NCBI GenBank assembly: GCA_910585065.1
Contig: CAJUCG010000102.1
Coordinates: 1-11,258 of the forward strand
Direction: 5' to 3'
DNA: 11,258 bases
Source: an uncultured Lachnospiraceae bacterium
Lineage (GTDB): Bacteria; Bacillota; Clostridia; Lachnospirales; Lachnospiraceae
The stretch's first letter is position 1; every line of letters starts with the position of its first letter. Positions 1 to 6,729 of the stretch are shown here, one piece after another. The position numbers and the translations under genes are program-made. The notes under the pieces were generated by a model. It ran no database searches. It worked only from the letters and a program-made list of their open reading frames with translations, and was not told the origin of the DNA.

Positions 1-768
1 AAGGAAGCGCAGGTGCAGGAGTATGTGGATGCGCTTGCAAAAGAGCCGGAAGGGCGCGAACTAAAAAAACTGCTTCCAGAAAATATAAAATTATTAGATT
101 TTTCTTTTGGGGAGGCGGATCAGCTCATCTTAAATTTTGATGCCAACTACAGCACACTTACGGGGATCACGGAAGTTTTGATCCGCGCGGCATTAGTTAA
201 GACCTTCTGCCAGATTGAGGGGGTGGATTATGTGGAGTTCTATGTCAATGGGATTCCGTACATGATCGGTGAACTTCCTGTTGGAATGATGAAGGCGGAG
301 GATTTTATTGACAATACTTCGGATGAGGAGTTTTACACACAGATGGCAAATGTATCAATTTATTTTGCAAATGAGGATGGGACAGCACTGCGCGAATCAC
401 ATCGGCAGGTCAGCTACAACAGCAATATCTCGATGGAGCAGCTTGTGGTGGAGCAGTTAATTGGCGGACCCATTGAGGAGGAGAGGGCAGCGGGACTGTG
501 CGCAACAATCCCGGAGGATACGCAGCTTTCTAAAATCAGCACAAAGGATGGCATTTGTTATCTGGATCTGAGCGTGGATTTTCTCGAAAAGCCCGATGGC
601 ATACGCGAGGAAATTATATTGTATTCCATTGTAAACTCGTTGGCAGAGCTTCCGAATGTAAATAAAGTGCAGATACGCATTGGCGGGGAACTGCGCAAAA
701 GCTATCAGTCCTTTGAGATGCCGGAGGTCTTCGAGCGCGATCTGGATTTGATTGAAACAGAAATGTAA
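1..768 (+). CDS. GerMN-domain (sporulation/germination-like) protein, 5' partial
   Basis: The frame is open from base 1 and ends in a TAA at 766-768. A GTG at 13 could serve as a start, but codons 1-4 are also open and no Shine-Dalgarno site precedes it. The protein therefore most likely begins outside the window, where family members usually carry a lipoprotein signal peptide. Two copies of the GerMN fold (about 100 residues each) are visible. The first is partial, around the stretch LILNFDANYSTLTG and ending in YVEFYVNGIPY. The second is complete, around SMEQLVVEQLIGGP followed by YLDLSVDFLEKP, and ends in VNKVQIRIGGE. In Bacillus subtilis GerM works at the cell surface in the forespore septum and spore envelope; similar domains occur in other surface lipoproteins, so sporulation is not proven here. 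The gene lies 43 bp upstream of comEC in the same direction and may be co-transcribed with it. The domain call is good; the role is inferred. Confidence 0.82.
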   Translation, partial: KEAQVQEYVDALAKEPEGRELKKLLPENIKLLDFSFGEADQLILNFDANYSTLTGITEVLIRAALVKTFCQIEGVDYVEFYVNGIPYMIGELPVGMMKAEDFIDNTSDEEFYTQMANVSIYFANEDGTALRESHRQVSYNSNISMEQLVVEQLIGGPIEEERAAGLCATIPEDTQLSKISTKDGICYLDLSVDFLEKPDGIREEIILYSIVNSLAELPNVNKVQIRIGGELRKSYQSFEMPEVFERDLDLIETEM

Positions 769-811
769 ATATAAAAATTAAAGTCTGATCTCTTTCAGCA
801 GAAAGGCGAAA

Positions 812-3118
812 ATGGTAAAACGACCTTTAGTTTTGCTGACGCTTTTTTATCTTTTCGGGATTTTGGCGGGGAAGGTCTGCTTGCCGTTTGCGATTCTCTT
901 CCCCCTTTTTTCTCTTCCCTTTCTCTTTAGTTTAAAAAAAGAAAGAATTCTATTTTTGCTTCTTCCCCTTTGTTTTGCCGCAGGATTTTTACTTTATCAG
1001 CGAGCCGCGCGTGAGACAGCACTGGAACAATATGTGCAGAGTCCGAAAGCCAGCCGTGTTTGCGGGGAGGTTCTCTCTTTCACGCAGGGACAAAATGGCG
1101 GGCGGATGGTGGTTCGCCTTAAAGTGATGGATGGTGCGCCAGAGGAGGTGGGGGAGGAAAAACTCTTAGTTTTGATACCAAACGGGGAATTATTCGCTCC
1201 GGGAAGTACAGTTATTCTATACGGGGAGTGGACAGCATTGTCGCGGGGAGATAATCCGGGTCAGTTTGACGAGTACAGCTATTATAAGGCGCAGGGAATT
1301 TGCGCAAAAGGTACGGCAAAAAGCATGGAACTTATCGGGGAGAAAAAAATTCCTGCCATGCTTTGGAAATGGAAACAGAAAATAAAACAGGTTTATTCTA
1401 AGGCCTTGCCCCAGGCGGAAGCGGGGGTGCTTGAGGCAATGTTTCTCGCTGAAAAGGGGGGACTTTTGCCAGAGATTAAGGAAATGTATCAGGGCGCGGG
1501 ATTTTCTCATATCCTCGCCGTTTCCGGGCTGCATATGTCCTTACTTGGCATGGGCTTTTACAAGATATTAAAAAAACTGCGTGTGGGCAGCAACAAAGCG
1601 GTGGCTGCCGCCTGTGTGACGGTACTTGTCTACAGTATTTTTGCAGGTGCGGGCATTTCGATTGTGCGCGCGGCACTGATGCTTTTGCTCTCGCTTTTTT
1701 CTGCCCCGCTAGGAAAAACCTACGATGCTCCGACCGGGCTTTCTGCGGCAGCACTTCTTCTCTTAGCCAGAGAGCCGCTGCAATTATTTCAGGCAGGATT
1801 TCTGCTCTCGTTTGGTGCGGTGGTTGGCATTCTTCTTTTTTCGAAAATTTTCGAGAAGATGGGCATAAAAAAACTTGGGGCAAGTCTTGGTGTGCAGTTG
1901 GTTCTTTTGCCGCTTTTATTCTGGTTTTATTATGAGGTGCCAGTATACGCGCTTGTGCTAAATCTTCTTGTAGTTCCTTTTTTAAGTTTGCTTTTGCTCC
2001 TTGCCATCTTTATTGGCGTGTTCGGGAGTTTTTGGCTCTTTTGGGGAAAATTCTTCGCAGGGGGAGCGTTTGTACTTTTAAAGGGATATGAGGCACTCTG
2101 CTGCTTAAATGAGTATTTGCCGGGGAAGCGATTTTGTTATGGAAAACCCGCACTATTTCAGATGGTACTGTATTATTTATTGCTGCTCCTTTTTTATTTG
2201 ATAGGCAAAACAATAAAAAAGGAGAAAATTTTCCCCGCAGCGTTTGTATTTCTTCTTTTGTTAATTGGAGTTTTCCTGCTGCCAAGATCGACGGAACTTA
2301 CCGTAACCTATCTTGCGGTTGGACAGGGGGATTGTGCAGTATTGCAAAAGGGAAGTACAACGGCGTTGATCGATGCGGGAAGTTCAGTAAAAAATGGGGC
2401 GGAGCGCGTTTTGATTCCCTACTTAAAATATCATGGCGATACGAAGATTGAATATGTGCTGTTAAGCCATACGGATGACGATCATTGCAGTATGCTACTC
2501 GAATTGCTTGACGCGATGGCAGAAAAGCGGGCGGGGGCGGTTGTCGGAACGATTCTCCTTACTGCGGCGGCACAAAAGGAGGGGGAAAAATACGCCCTAA
2601 TCTGTGAAAAGGCGGCGCGGGCAGGTGTTCCCTGCATTCCTTTTTCAGCGGGAGATCAGATTTCGTTTGGTATAGAAAAACTAATCTGTCTTTCACCGCA
2701 AAAGGGGGAGGATTTCGGGGATGCAAACCAAAATTCTATGGTTCTGGCACTTTGTGAAAGGGATACACTCTGCCTTTTTACCGGGGATATTGCCGCCGCA
2801 CAGGAAAAAAAGGTAATCCGGGCTTTGGAGGAGTCCGGGCTTCTTTTAGCGGGGCAGGCGCGCTATTTAAAGGCAGCGCACCATGGATCGCGCTACTCAA
2901 GCTCTGCGGAATTCCTTCAGTATTTTTCTGGGAAGAGTGCGATTATTTCCTGTGGGGAGAAAAACCGCTACAAGCATCCGCATAAGGAAACGCTAGAGAG
3001 GATGGAAGCGGCAAAAATCACGCCGGTAATTACATGGAAGAGCGGGGCGGTGCGTGTAATAGAAGGAAAACTTTATCAGTGGAAACCATACCTTTTAAAA
3101 GAGGGAGAGTGGAGATAA
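812..3118 (+). CDS. comEC: ComEC/Rec2 family DNA internalization channel with metallo-beta-lactamase domain
   Basis: 768 residues, the usual full length for ComEC, the inner-membrane channel that passes single-stranded DNA into the cell during natural transformation. Order of parts: hydrophobic N-terminal segments (about 5-62); a soluble DUF4131/OB-like region (about 75-175); the multi-span Competence domain (about 205-490) with the hallmark HILAVSGLHM at 233-242; and a metallo-beta-lactamase-like domain (about 495-765). That last domain keeps VGQGD at 503-507, the HxDxDH metal site at 553-558 (HTDDDH), NSMVL at 641-645, TGD at 657-659 and HHGS at 690-693, so the nuclease site looks intact. 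The first residue of the common DVGQGD motif is Ala here. The ATG at 812 follows GAAAGG (801-806) with a 5-nt gap, a good ribosome site. No other competence gene is in the window, and many Clostridia keep comEC without known transformation. No clear terminator follows it. Confidence 0.95.
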   Translation: MVKRPLVLLTLFYLFGILAGKVCLPFAILFPLFSLPFLFSLKKERILFLLLPLCFAAGFLLYQRAARETALEQYVQSPKASRVCGEVLSFTQGQNGGRMVVRLKVMDGAPEEVGEEKLLVLIPNGELFAPGSTVILYGEWTALSRGDNPGQFDEYSYYKAQGICAKGTAKSMELIGEKKIPAMLWKWKQKIKQVYSKALPQAEAGVLEAMFLAEKGGLLPEIKEMYQGAGFSHILAVSGLHMSLLGMGFYKILKKLRVGSNKAVAAACVTVLVYSIFAGAGISIVRAALMLLLSLFSAPLGKTYDAPTGLSAAALLLLAREPLQLFQAGFLLSFGAVVGILLFSKIFEKMGIKKLGASLGVQLVLLPLLFWFYYEVPVYALVLNLLVVPFLSLLLLLAIFIGVFGSFWLFWGKFFAGGAFVLLKGYEALCCLNEYLPGKRFCYGKPALFQMVLYYLLLLLFYLIGKTIKKEKIFPAAFVFLLLLIGVFLLPRSTELTVTYLAVGQGDCAVLQKGSTTALIDAGSSVKNGAERVLIPYLKYHGDTKIEYVLLSHTDDDHCSMLLELLDAMAEKRAGAVVGTILLTAAAQKEGEKYALICEKAARAGVPCIPFSAGDQISFGIEKLICLSPQKGEDFGDANQNSMVLALCERDTLCLFTGDIAAAQEKKVIRALEESGLLLAGQARYLKAAHHGSRYSSSAEFLQYFSGKSAIISCGEKNRYKHPHKETLERMEAAKITPVITWKSGAVRVIEGKLYQWKPYLLKEGEWR

Positions 3119-3186
3119 AATTTGGAATTTCGCAAAGTTTATAAATTTTGCGCAAAATGTGGAAGAATGATATTTCATAGTTTTGA

Positions 3187-3215
3187 TTGACAACAAAACG
3201 AGAAAATAGTATACT
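3187..3215 (+). promoter_or_regulatory. Sigma-A-type promoter for pssA-psd-holA
   Basis: TTGACA (3187-3192) and TATACT (3210-3215) are separated by exactly 17 bp, nearly a consensus housekeeping promoter. Transcription would start near 3222, leaving a leader of about 115 nt before the pssA start at 3336. It is the only strong promoter seen in the 217-bp gap after comEC, so the phospholipid genes and holA are probably transcribed mainly from here. No convincing terminator separates comEC from this promoter: the inverted repeat around 3133-3154 is AT-rich and has no T-tract. Confidence 0.75.
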
Positions 3216-3241
3216 CTAAACGTTAGATAAAATAGGGCAAC

Positions 3242-3299
3242 GGTTCTAATATACAAGAAATGCATTTATTTTAATGTATTTACTATAATTTATGGAACC
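3242..3299 (+). promoter_or_regulatory. Possible nested hairpin in the pssA leader
   Basis: GGTTCTA (3242-3248) can pair with TGGAACC (3293-3299). Inside it AAATGCAT (3258-3265) can pair with ATGTATTT (3274-3281) with one G-U pair, around an 8-nt loop. The whole lies in the roughly 115-nt untranslated leader between the promoter and the ribosome site GAGGGA just before 3336. It does not match a riboswitch class that I recognise. The region is AT-rich, so chance pairing is a real possibility. Confidence 0.25.
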
Positions 3300-3335
3300 T
3301 GAATAAACGATAAGGAAAGTGGTTGAGGGACATTT

Positions 3336-3971
3336 ATGATAGGATTTTACAATTATACGGTAATTCTTACATATATTGGGTTAGCGTCGGCTGTGGTTGG
3401 CATGACGCAGGTATTTGGACAGAATTACCGCAACGCGCTGCTGTGTTTGATTATCTGCGGCACATGTGATATGTTTGATGGGAAAATTGCGAGGGCAAAA
3501 AAGGATCGGACAAAACAAGAGAAAGTATTTGGCATACAGATTGATTCGCTCTGCGATCTGATCTGTTTTGGTATGTTTCCAGCGACACTCGGGTATTCTC
3601 TCACTGTTGGAAATGAAAAATTAAGGATGCTTGGAACCGTCTCGGCGGTACTCTTTGTGCTTGGCGCAGTGATCCGCCTGGGATATTTTAATGTGGTGGA
3701 GCAGGAGCGTCAGGAAATAACGGAGGAACACCGGGAATATTATCAGGGACTGCCAGTTACTTCCGTTTCTCTGATTCTCCCCTGCATCTATATTCTAAGT
3801 GTGTATTTCCAGTTTTTGCCATTGGAGTGGACGTATAATATTGCAATGATTATTGTGTCCTTTCTGTTTGTATTTGATTTCAGGGTAAAAAAGCCGGGAA
3901 ATGTCGGAGTAATTATTATGACTATCGCTGGACTTGCAGTGTTAGCGGGAGTACTGATTTTTTGCGATTAA
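3336..3971 (+). CDS. pssA: CDP-alcohol phosphatidyltransferase, probable CDP-diacylglycerol-serine O-phosphatidyltransferase
   Basis: 211-residue membrane protein. It probably joins CDP-diacylglycerol to serine, giving phosphatidylserine and CMP at the cytoplasmic membrane. The CDP-alcohol phosphotransferase signature is complete: D45, D48-G49, A52-R53, G66, D70 and D74, the four Asp being the metal and catalytic residues. The gap between AR and the next G is 12 residues instead of the 8 in the classic pattern, filled by a basic stretch (AKKDRTKQEKVF). Five to six hydrophobic segments surround the motif. The ATG at 3336 follows GAGGGA with a 5-nt gap. The choice of serine as substrate, rather than glycerol-phosphate or inositol-phosphate, rests largely on psd, which begins 34 bp downstream and would use the product. 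It is the first gene of the pssA-psd-holA cluster under the promoter at 3187-3215. Confidence 0.88.
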   Translation: MIGFYNYTVILTYIGLASAVVGMTQVFGQNYRNALLCLIICGTCDMFDGKIARAKKDRTKQEKVFGIQIDSLCDLICFGMFPATLGYSLTVGNEKLRMLGTVSAVLFVLGAVIRLGYFNVVEQERQEITEEHREYYQGLPVTSVSLILPCIYILSVYFQFLPLEWTYNIAMIIVSFLFVFDFRVKKPGNVGVIIMTIAGLAVLAGVLIFCD

Positions 3972-4005
3972 AAAATGTATTGTGTGAAGGGAGTATCGGA
4001 CTGGG

Positions 4006-4875
4006 ATGGACTATATGGATCGAGAGGGAAAACGAATAAAAAATACAACGGGGCAGGATAAATTTTTAAATGCGGTATATTCTAATGTATGCGGACGCTT
4101 TTTGATGAAGATGTTGGCATTGCCCGTTGTATCCCGCAGCGTGGGCTGCTTTATGGATATCTGGCCATCCACATTTCTTATCAGCCGTTTCATTCGCAAG
4201 AATCATATCCGTATGTCGGAGTACGAGCCAAAGAAATACCGCTCCTTCAACGAATTCTTTACCCGGCGATTAAAGGAGGGAGCGCGCCCGATCGACCAAG
4301 AACCCTCGCACTTAATCGCACCGTGCGATGGGGCAGTAATGGCGTACCCTATCGATCTTCGCACCAAGATATATATTAAACATTCTGTCTACACGGTGGC
4401 ATCGATGTTGCAAAATTATGAGCTGGCGGCGGAATATGTCGGAGGCTACTGTATTGTATTAAGGCTTTCAGTCGACAATTACCATCGCTATTGTTATGTG
4501 GATACGGGGGTGAAGGGGCGCAACCATTCCATTCCCGGCATACTTCATACGGTAAATCCCGCAGTGCTTGACCATATCAAAATCTACAAAGAAAATGCGC
4601 GATCCTACTGTGTGATCGACACGAAAAATTTCGGAAAGATTGTGCAGATGGAGGTCGGGGCGATGTGCGTGGGGCGCATCAGAAATTATCACCGCAAGGC
4701 TATGATTCGCCGCGGGCAGGAAAAGGGACGCTTTGAGTATGGAGGCTCAACGATCGTCTTGTTTATCCGGCGAGACTATGTGGCAATTGACAATGATATT
4801 CTAAGAAACTCTGCAAATGGGGTGGAGACGAAAGTAAAACTCGGAGAGCGGATTGGAAAGGCATTGTTTTCATGA
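4006..4875 (+). CDS. psd: Phosphatidylserine decarboxylase proenzyme
   Basis: 289 residues, full length. Converts phosphatidylserine to phosphatidylethanolamine at the membrane using a pyruvoyl group made by self-cleavage. The N-terminal family motif FNEFFTRRLKEGARPID is at 81-97. Expected members of the self-cleavage triad are visible: Asp108 in APCDGA, His160 in DNYHRY and Ser248 in the GGST motif (246-249), where the chain is cut between Gly and Ser. The flanking text RRGQEKGRFEYGGSTIVLF is typical of active enzymes. The start is taken as the ATG at 4006, after GAAGGGAG with a rather long gap; an in-frame ATG at 4015 is an alternative and would remove only three residues. Its stop overlaps the holA start (ATGA), so the two are translated from one message. 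With pssA just upstream, this forms a two-step route to phosphatidylethanolamine. Confidence 0.94.
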   Translation: MDYMDREGKRIKNTTGQDKFLNAVYSNVCGRFLMKMLALPVVSRSVGCFMDIWPSTFLISRFIRKNHIRMSEYEPKKYRSFNEFFTRRLKEGARPIDQEPSHLIAPCDGAVMAYPIDLRTKIYIKHSVYTVASMLQNYELAAEYVGGYCIVLRLSVDNYHRYCYVDTGVKGRNHSIPGILHTVNPAVLDHIKIYKENARSYCVIDTKNFGKIVQMEVGAMCVGRIRNYHRKAMIRRGQEKGRFEYGGSTIVLFIRRDYVAIDNDILRNSANGVETKVKLGERIGKALFS

Positions 4876-5894
4876 GGACAATCAAACAGGACATCAAGGC
4901 AGGGACATATAAAAGGGCTTATCTTCTCTATGGGACGGAGGGCTATTTAAAAAAACTCTACCGCGACAAATTAAAGCAGGGGATACTCGCGGGGAGTGAC
5001 GCGATAAATTTTTCACGCTTTGAGGGGAAGGGAATTGATGAGAAGGAAATTGTTCATATCGGACAGACCCTGCCCTTCTTTGCGGATCGTAGACTGGTTC
5101 TAATTGAGAATTCAGGCTGGTTTAAAAACGCAAATACCTTTTCGGACTCAATCCGGGATTTTCCAGACTCCACAGTTGTTGTCTTTTGCGAGGATGAGGT
5201 GGATAAGAGAAGCCGTCTCTACAAAGCAGTAAAAGAATGTGGATATATCTGTGAATTTACAGCGATGGACACAAAGGATCTAAAGATTTTTGCCGCGGGG
5301 CTTTTAAAAGCGGATGGGAAGAAAATAACAAATGCAACAATGGATTATTTTCTGGAAAAAGTCGGGACGGATATGGCAAATATCCGCACAGAAATAGAAA
5401 AAATTTCCAGCTATACTGGAGAGAGAGATGTGGTGACAGAAAAAGATGTGGATGCGATCTGCACGGAACAGCTTACGGGGCAGATCTTTAAACTGATGGA
5501 TCAGATTGCTTTGCAGAACCTGAAAAACGCACTCGCACTCTACTATGATCTCCTGCTTTTGCGTGAGAAACCATTATCCATTTTGTTTTTGATGCTGCGT
5601 CAGTTTAATTTTCTGCTTCAGGTAAAGCAGCTTTTTAGCGAGGGAAAGACTAATCAAGAGATCGCGAAGATAGCGGGAATTATGCCGTTTCTTGTGGGGA
5701 AATATCTGACGCAGGCGAAGGCATTTTCTGTGGAAAAATTAAAAGAGGCAGTACAGTTTGGCGTGAATACAGAAACACAGATAAAGAGCGGGCAATTAAA
5801 TGAGCAGATAGGGGTGGAACTGATGTTGATTGAACTTTCTGATCTTGCAGAAAAAAAGAACGAGGAGAGGGGAGATTTTCTCTCCCGCACATAA
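4872..5894 (+). CDS. holA: DNA polymerase III subunit delta
   Basis: 340 residues, the normal length for HolA, the clamp-loader subunit that opens the beta sliding clamp during DNA replication. The N-terminal AAA+-like fold begins with the family text YLLYGTEGYLKK (about 18-29), with no ATP-binding P-loop, as expected for delta. Other family-like stretches are FADRRLVLIENSGWFKN (about 74-90), FLEKVGTDMANIRTEIEKI (about 160) and the helical C-terminal collar domain beginning near TGQIFKLMDQIAL (about 203). The ATG at 4872 overlaps the psd stop by 4 bp, and a GGAAAGG ribosome site lies inside the end of psd. In many Firmicutes holA lies close to comEC; here pssA and psd intervene. No terminator is seen between its stop and the tRNA promoter at 5911. 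Confidence 0.92.
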   Translation: MRTIKQDIKAGTYKRAYLLYGTEGYLKKLYRDKLKQGILAGSDAINFSRFEGKGIDEKEIVHIGQTLPFFADRRLVLIENSGWFKNANTFSDSIRDFPDSTVVVFCEDEVDKRSRLYKAVKECGYICEFTAMDTKDLKIFAAGLLKADGKKITNATMDYFLEKVGTDMANIRTEIEKISSYTGERDVVTEKDVDAICTEQLTGQIFKLMDQIALQNLKNALALYYDLLLLREKPLSILFLMLRQFNFLLQVKQLFSEGKTNQEIAKIAGIMPFLVGKYLTQAKAFSVEKLKEAVQFGVNTETQIKSGQLNEQIGVELMLIELSDLAEKKNEERGDFLSRT

Positions 5895-5910
5895 AAAATG
5901 AAAATAATAC

Positions 5911-5939
5911 TTGCATTGTGATGAAAAATATGGTATGCT
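5911..5939 (+). promoter_or_regulatory. Promoter for tRNA-Ser
   Basis: TTGCAT (5911-5916), a 17-bp spacer and TATGCT (5934-5939), with TG one base before the -10 box (TGG-TATGCT), an extended -10 arrangement. The predicted start near 5946 leaves about 22 nt before the mature tRNA 5' end at 5968. This fits a short single-tRNA transcript ending at the terminator at 6056-6094. Confidence 0.6.
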
Positions 5940-5967
5940 AATCGTCGTGGCAGGTAAACTGCAATAC

Positions 5968-6053
5968 GGAGATGTACCCAAGAGGCTGAAGGGTCCGCAC
6001 TCGAAATGCGGTAGGTCGGAAACGGCGCAAGGGTTCAAATCCCTTCATCTCCG
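5968..6053 (+). tRNA. tRNA-Ser(CGA)
   Basis: An 86-nt tRNA with all arms. The acceptor GGAGATG (5968-5974) pairs with CATCTCC (6046-6052), followed by discriminator G at 6053. The D arm lies in CCCAAGAGGCTGAAGGG. The anticodon stem CCGCA/TGCGG (5995-5999, 6007-6011) encloses loop CTCGAAA with anticodon CGA at 6002-6004, reading UCG. A class II long variable arm (6012-6028) can form GTCG-GAAA-CGGC. The T arm is AAGGG-TTCAAAT-CCCTT (6029-6045). The long variable arm and the anticodon both say serine. The 3' CCA is not encoded (GCGAAA follows the acceptor), so it must be added by the CCA-adding enzyme. Apparent reading frames over it are artefacts. Confidence 0.97.
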
Positions 6054-6055
6054 CG

Positions 6056-6094
6056 AAAAAACTCCTCCAGGTCAGAGCTTGGGGGAGTTTTTTT
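6056..6094. terminator. Bidirectional intrinsic terminator between tRNA-Ser and queT
   Basis: A stem of about 16 pairs: left arm 6056-6071 (six A then CTCCTCCAGG), 6-nt loop TCAGAG (6072-6077), right arm 6078-6093 (CTTGGGGGAG then T-run), with two G-U pairs. The T-run on the + strand ends tRNA-Ser transcription. The A-run at the left becomes a U-run on the minus strand and can end queT, whose stop is 20 bp away at 6114. Confidence 0.88.
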
Positions 6095-6113
6095 ATGTGC
6101 AGACTACGGAAAT

Positions 6114-6608
6114 TTAGTGTCCCAGTGCCGAGGTAAAAATTTTGTGTTTTAACGGCGCGAGTGCGTACAAAAGAACCAGTCCAATCACACCACAGACAAT
6201 AATTTCGCTCAATCCCACAGTGAGGATCATGTAAGGGATCGTCTCCGGCACACCGTATCCAAATTTTAATACGAGCGGCACAATCAATGTGTTCGCAGCA
6301 ATTGGCGGGAGGGGCACAAGCCATTTATGCTTGCGCAGTGCATAGGAGCCAAGCGCGCCGAGAAGCGTTGCGAAACTGCCGAAAATAATATCGGCTGGAA
6401 TTGCACCGCCTAACAAATTTGCTAAAAGGCATCCGATAAAAAGTCCCGGAATAGCGGATGGTGTAAAATAAGGGAGGATGGTCAAAACTTCTGCGATGCG
6501 GAATTGGATAAATCCAAAGCTCCAGGAATCAAAGAGAATGACCAAGACGACATAGATGGCAGCGATCGCTGCGCCCTGTACCATGTACAGCACTTTTTTG
6601 TTTTGCAT
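6114..6608 (-). CDS. queT: QueT family queuosine-precursor transporter (ECF S component)
   Basis: 164-residue membrane protein with five to six hydrophobic spans. Family marks are QFRIAEVLTILPYF (35-48) and GCLLANLLGG (59-68). QueT proteins are substrate-binding S components of energy-coupling-factor transporters, thought to bring in preQ1 or related precursors of the modified base queuosine; the shared ATPase and T subunits are not in this window. The start is set at the ATG at 6608 (MQNKK): AGGAG (6618-6622) lies 9 nt before it, and the first membrane segment follows directly. An in-frame ATG at 6671 would add 21 residues, but that stretch coincides with the -10 box and the preQ1-I riboswitch and has no membrane or family character. 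The substrate is supported independently by the riboswitch. The gene stands alone between the terminator at 6056-6094 and the divergent rmlD-like gene. Confidence 0.92.
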   Translation of the reverse strand: MQNKKVLYMVQGAAIAAIYVVLVILFDSWSFGFIQFRIAEVLTILPYFTPSAIPGLFIGCLLANLLGGAIPADIIFGSFATLLGALGSYALRKHKWLVPLPPIAANTLIVPLVLKFGYGVPETIPYMILTVGLSEIIVCGVIGLVLLYALAPLKHKIFTSALGH

Positions 6609-6617
6609 AATTTTGTT

Positions 6618-6660
6618 CTCCTCTAGTTTTGTTTTACGAGTGGAAGGTCTCGAACACTCG
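6618..6660 (-). promoter_or_regulatory. preQ1-I riboswitch controlling queT
   Basis: On the minus strand P1 is CGAGTG (6660-6655) with CACTCG (6642-6637), enclosing the 12-nt loop TTCGAGACCTTC, followed by an A-rich tail ending in AACTAG, then AGGAG. Set beside the B. subtilis queC aptamer, from G at 6659 every position in the hairpin aligns without gaps: U6, U7, C8, A10, G11 and the ligand-pairing C17 are all present. The tail CUAG can pair with CGAG of the loop (C-G, A-U and G-C pairs with one G-A mismatch) to make the pseudoknot. The tail is about 3 nt longer than in queC. Because CUAG directly abuts the Shine-Dalgarno AGGAG (6622-6618), binding should hide the ribosome site, so control is probably translational; no T-run follows it. 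Confidence 0.82.
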
Positions 6661-6666
6661 ATCTCC

Positions 6667-6695
6667 ATCATAGATCATTTTTAAATTTTTTGCAA
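6667..6695 (-). promoter_or_regulatory. Promoter for queT
   Basis: Read on the minus strand: TTGCAA (6695-6690), 17-bp spacer, TATGAT (6672-6667). The expected start is about 6660, exactly at the 5' edge of the riboswitch P1 stem, so the promoter and riboswitch support each other. The same 58-bp gap must also hold the promoter of the divergent gene at 6730, for which I see no clear boxes. Confidence 0.72.
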
Positions 6696-6729
6696 GTATT
6701 TTGAGAAAAATAAGAGCAAGGAGGAAAAA

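Noticed and set aside
1217..1883. Two minus-strand open frames inside comEC (105 and 135 codons)
   Set aside because: They lie opposite an intact ComEC frame with its hallmark motifs, and their translations are rich in Arg, Pro, Cys and His with no domain pattern; they are shadows.
3133..3154. Inverted repeat CGCAAAGTTT...AATTTTGCG after comEC as a terminator
   Set aside because: The stem is AT-rich with a tiny loop and no T-run follows on either strand, so read-through is more likely.
5911..6324. Open frames across the tRNA-Ser and its terminator on both strands
   Set aside because: They run through a complete tRNA and a terminator hairpin, and one is antisense to queT; none has a ribosome site or family signature.
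6609..6671. Longer queT protein starting at 6671
   Set aside because: The 21 extra codons cover the -10 box and the preQ1-I hairpin, lack family or membrane character, and the ATG at 6608 has its own Shine-Dalgarno site.
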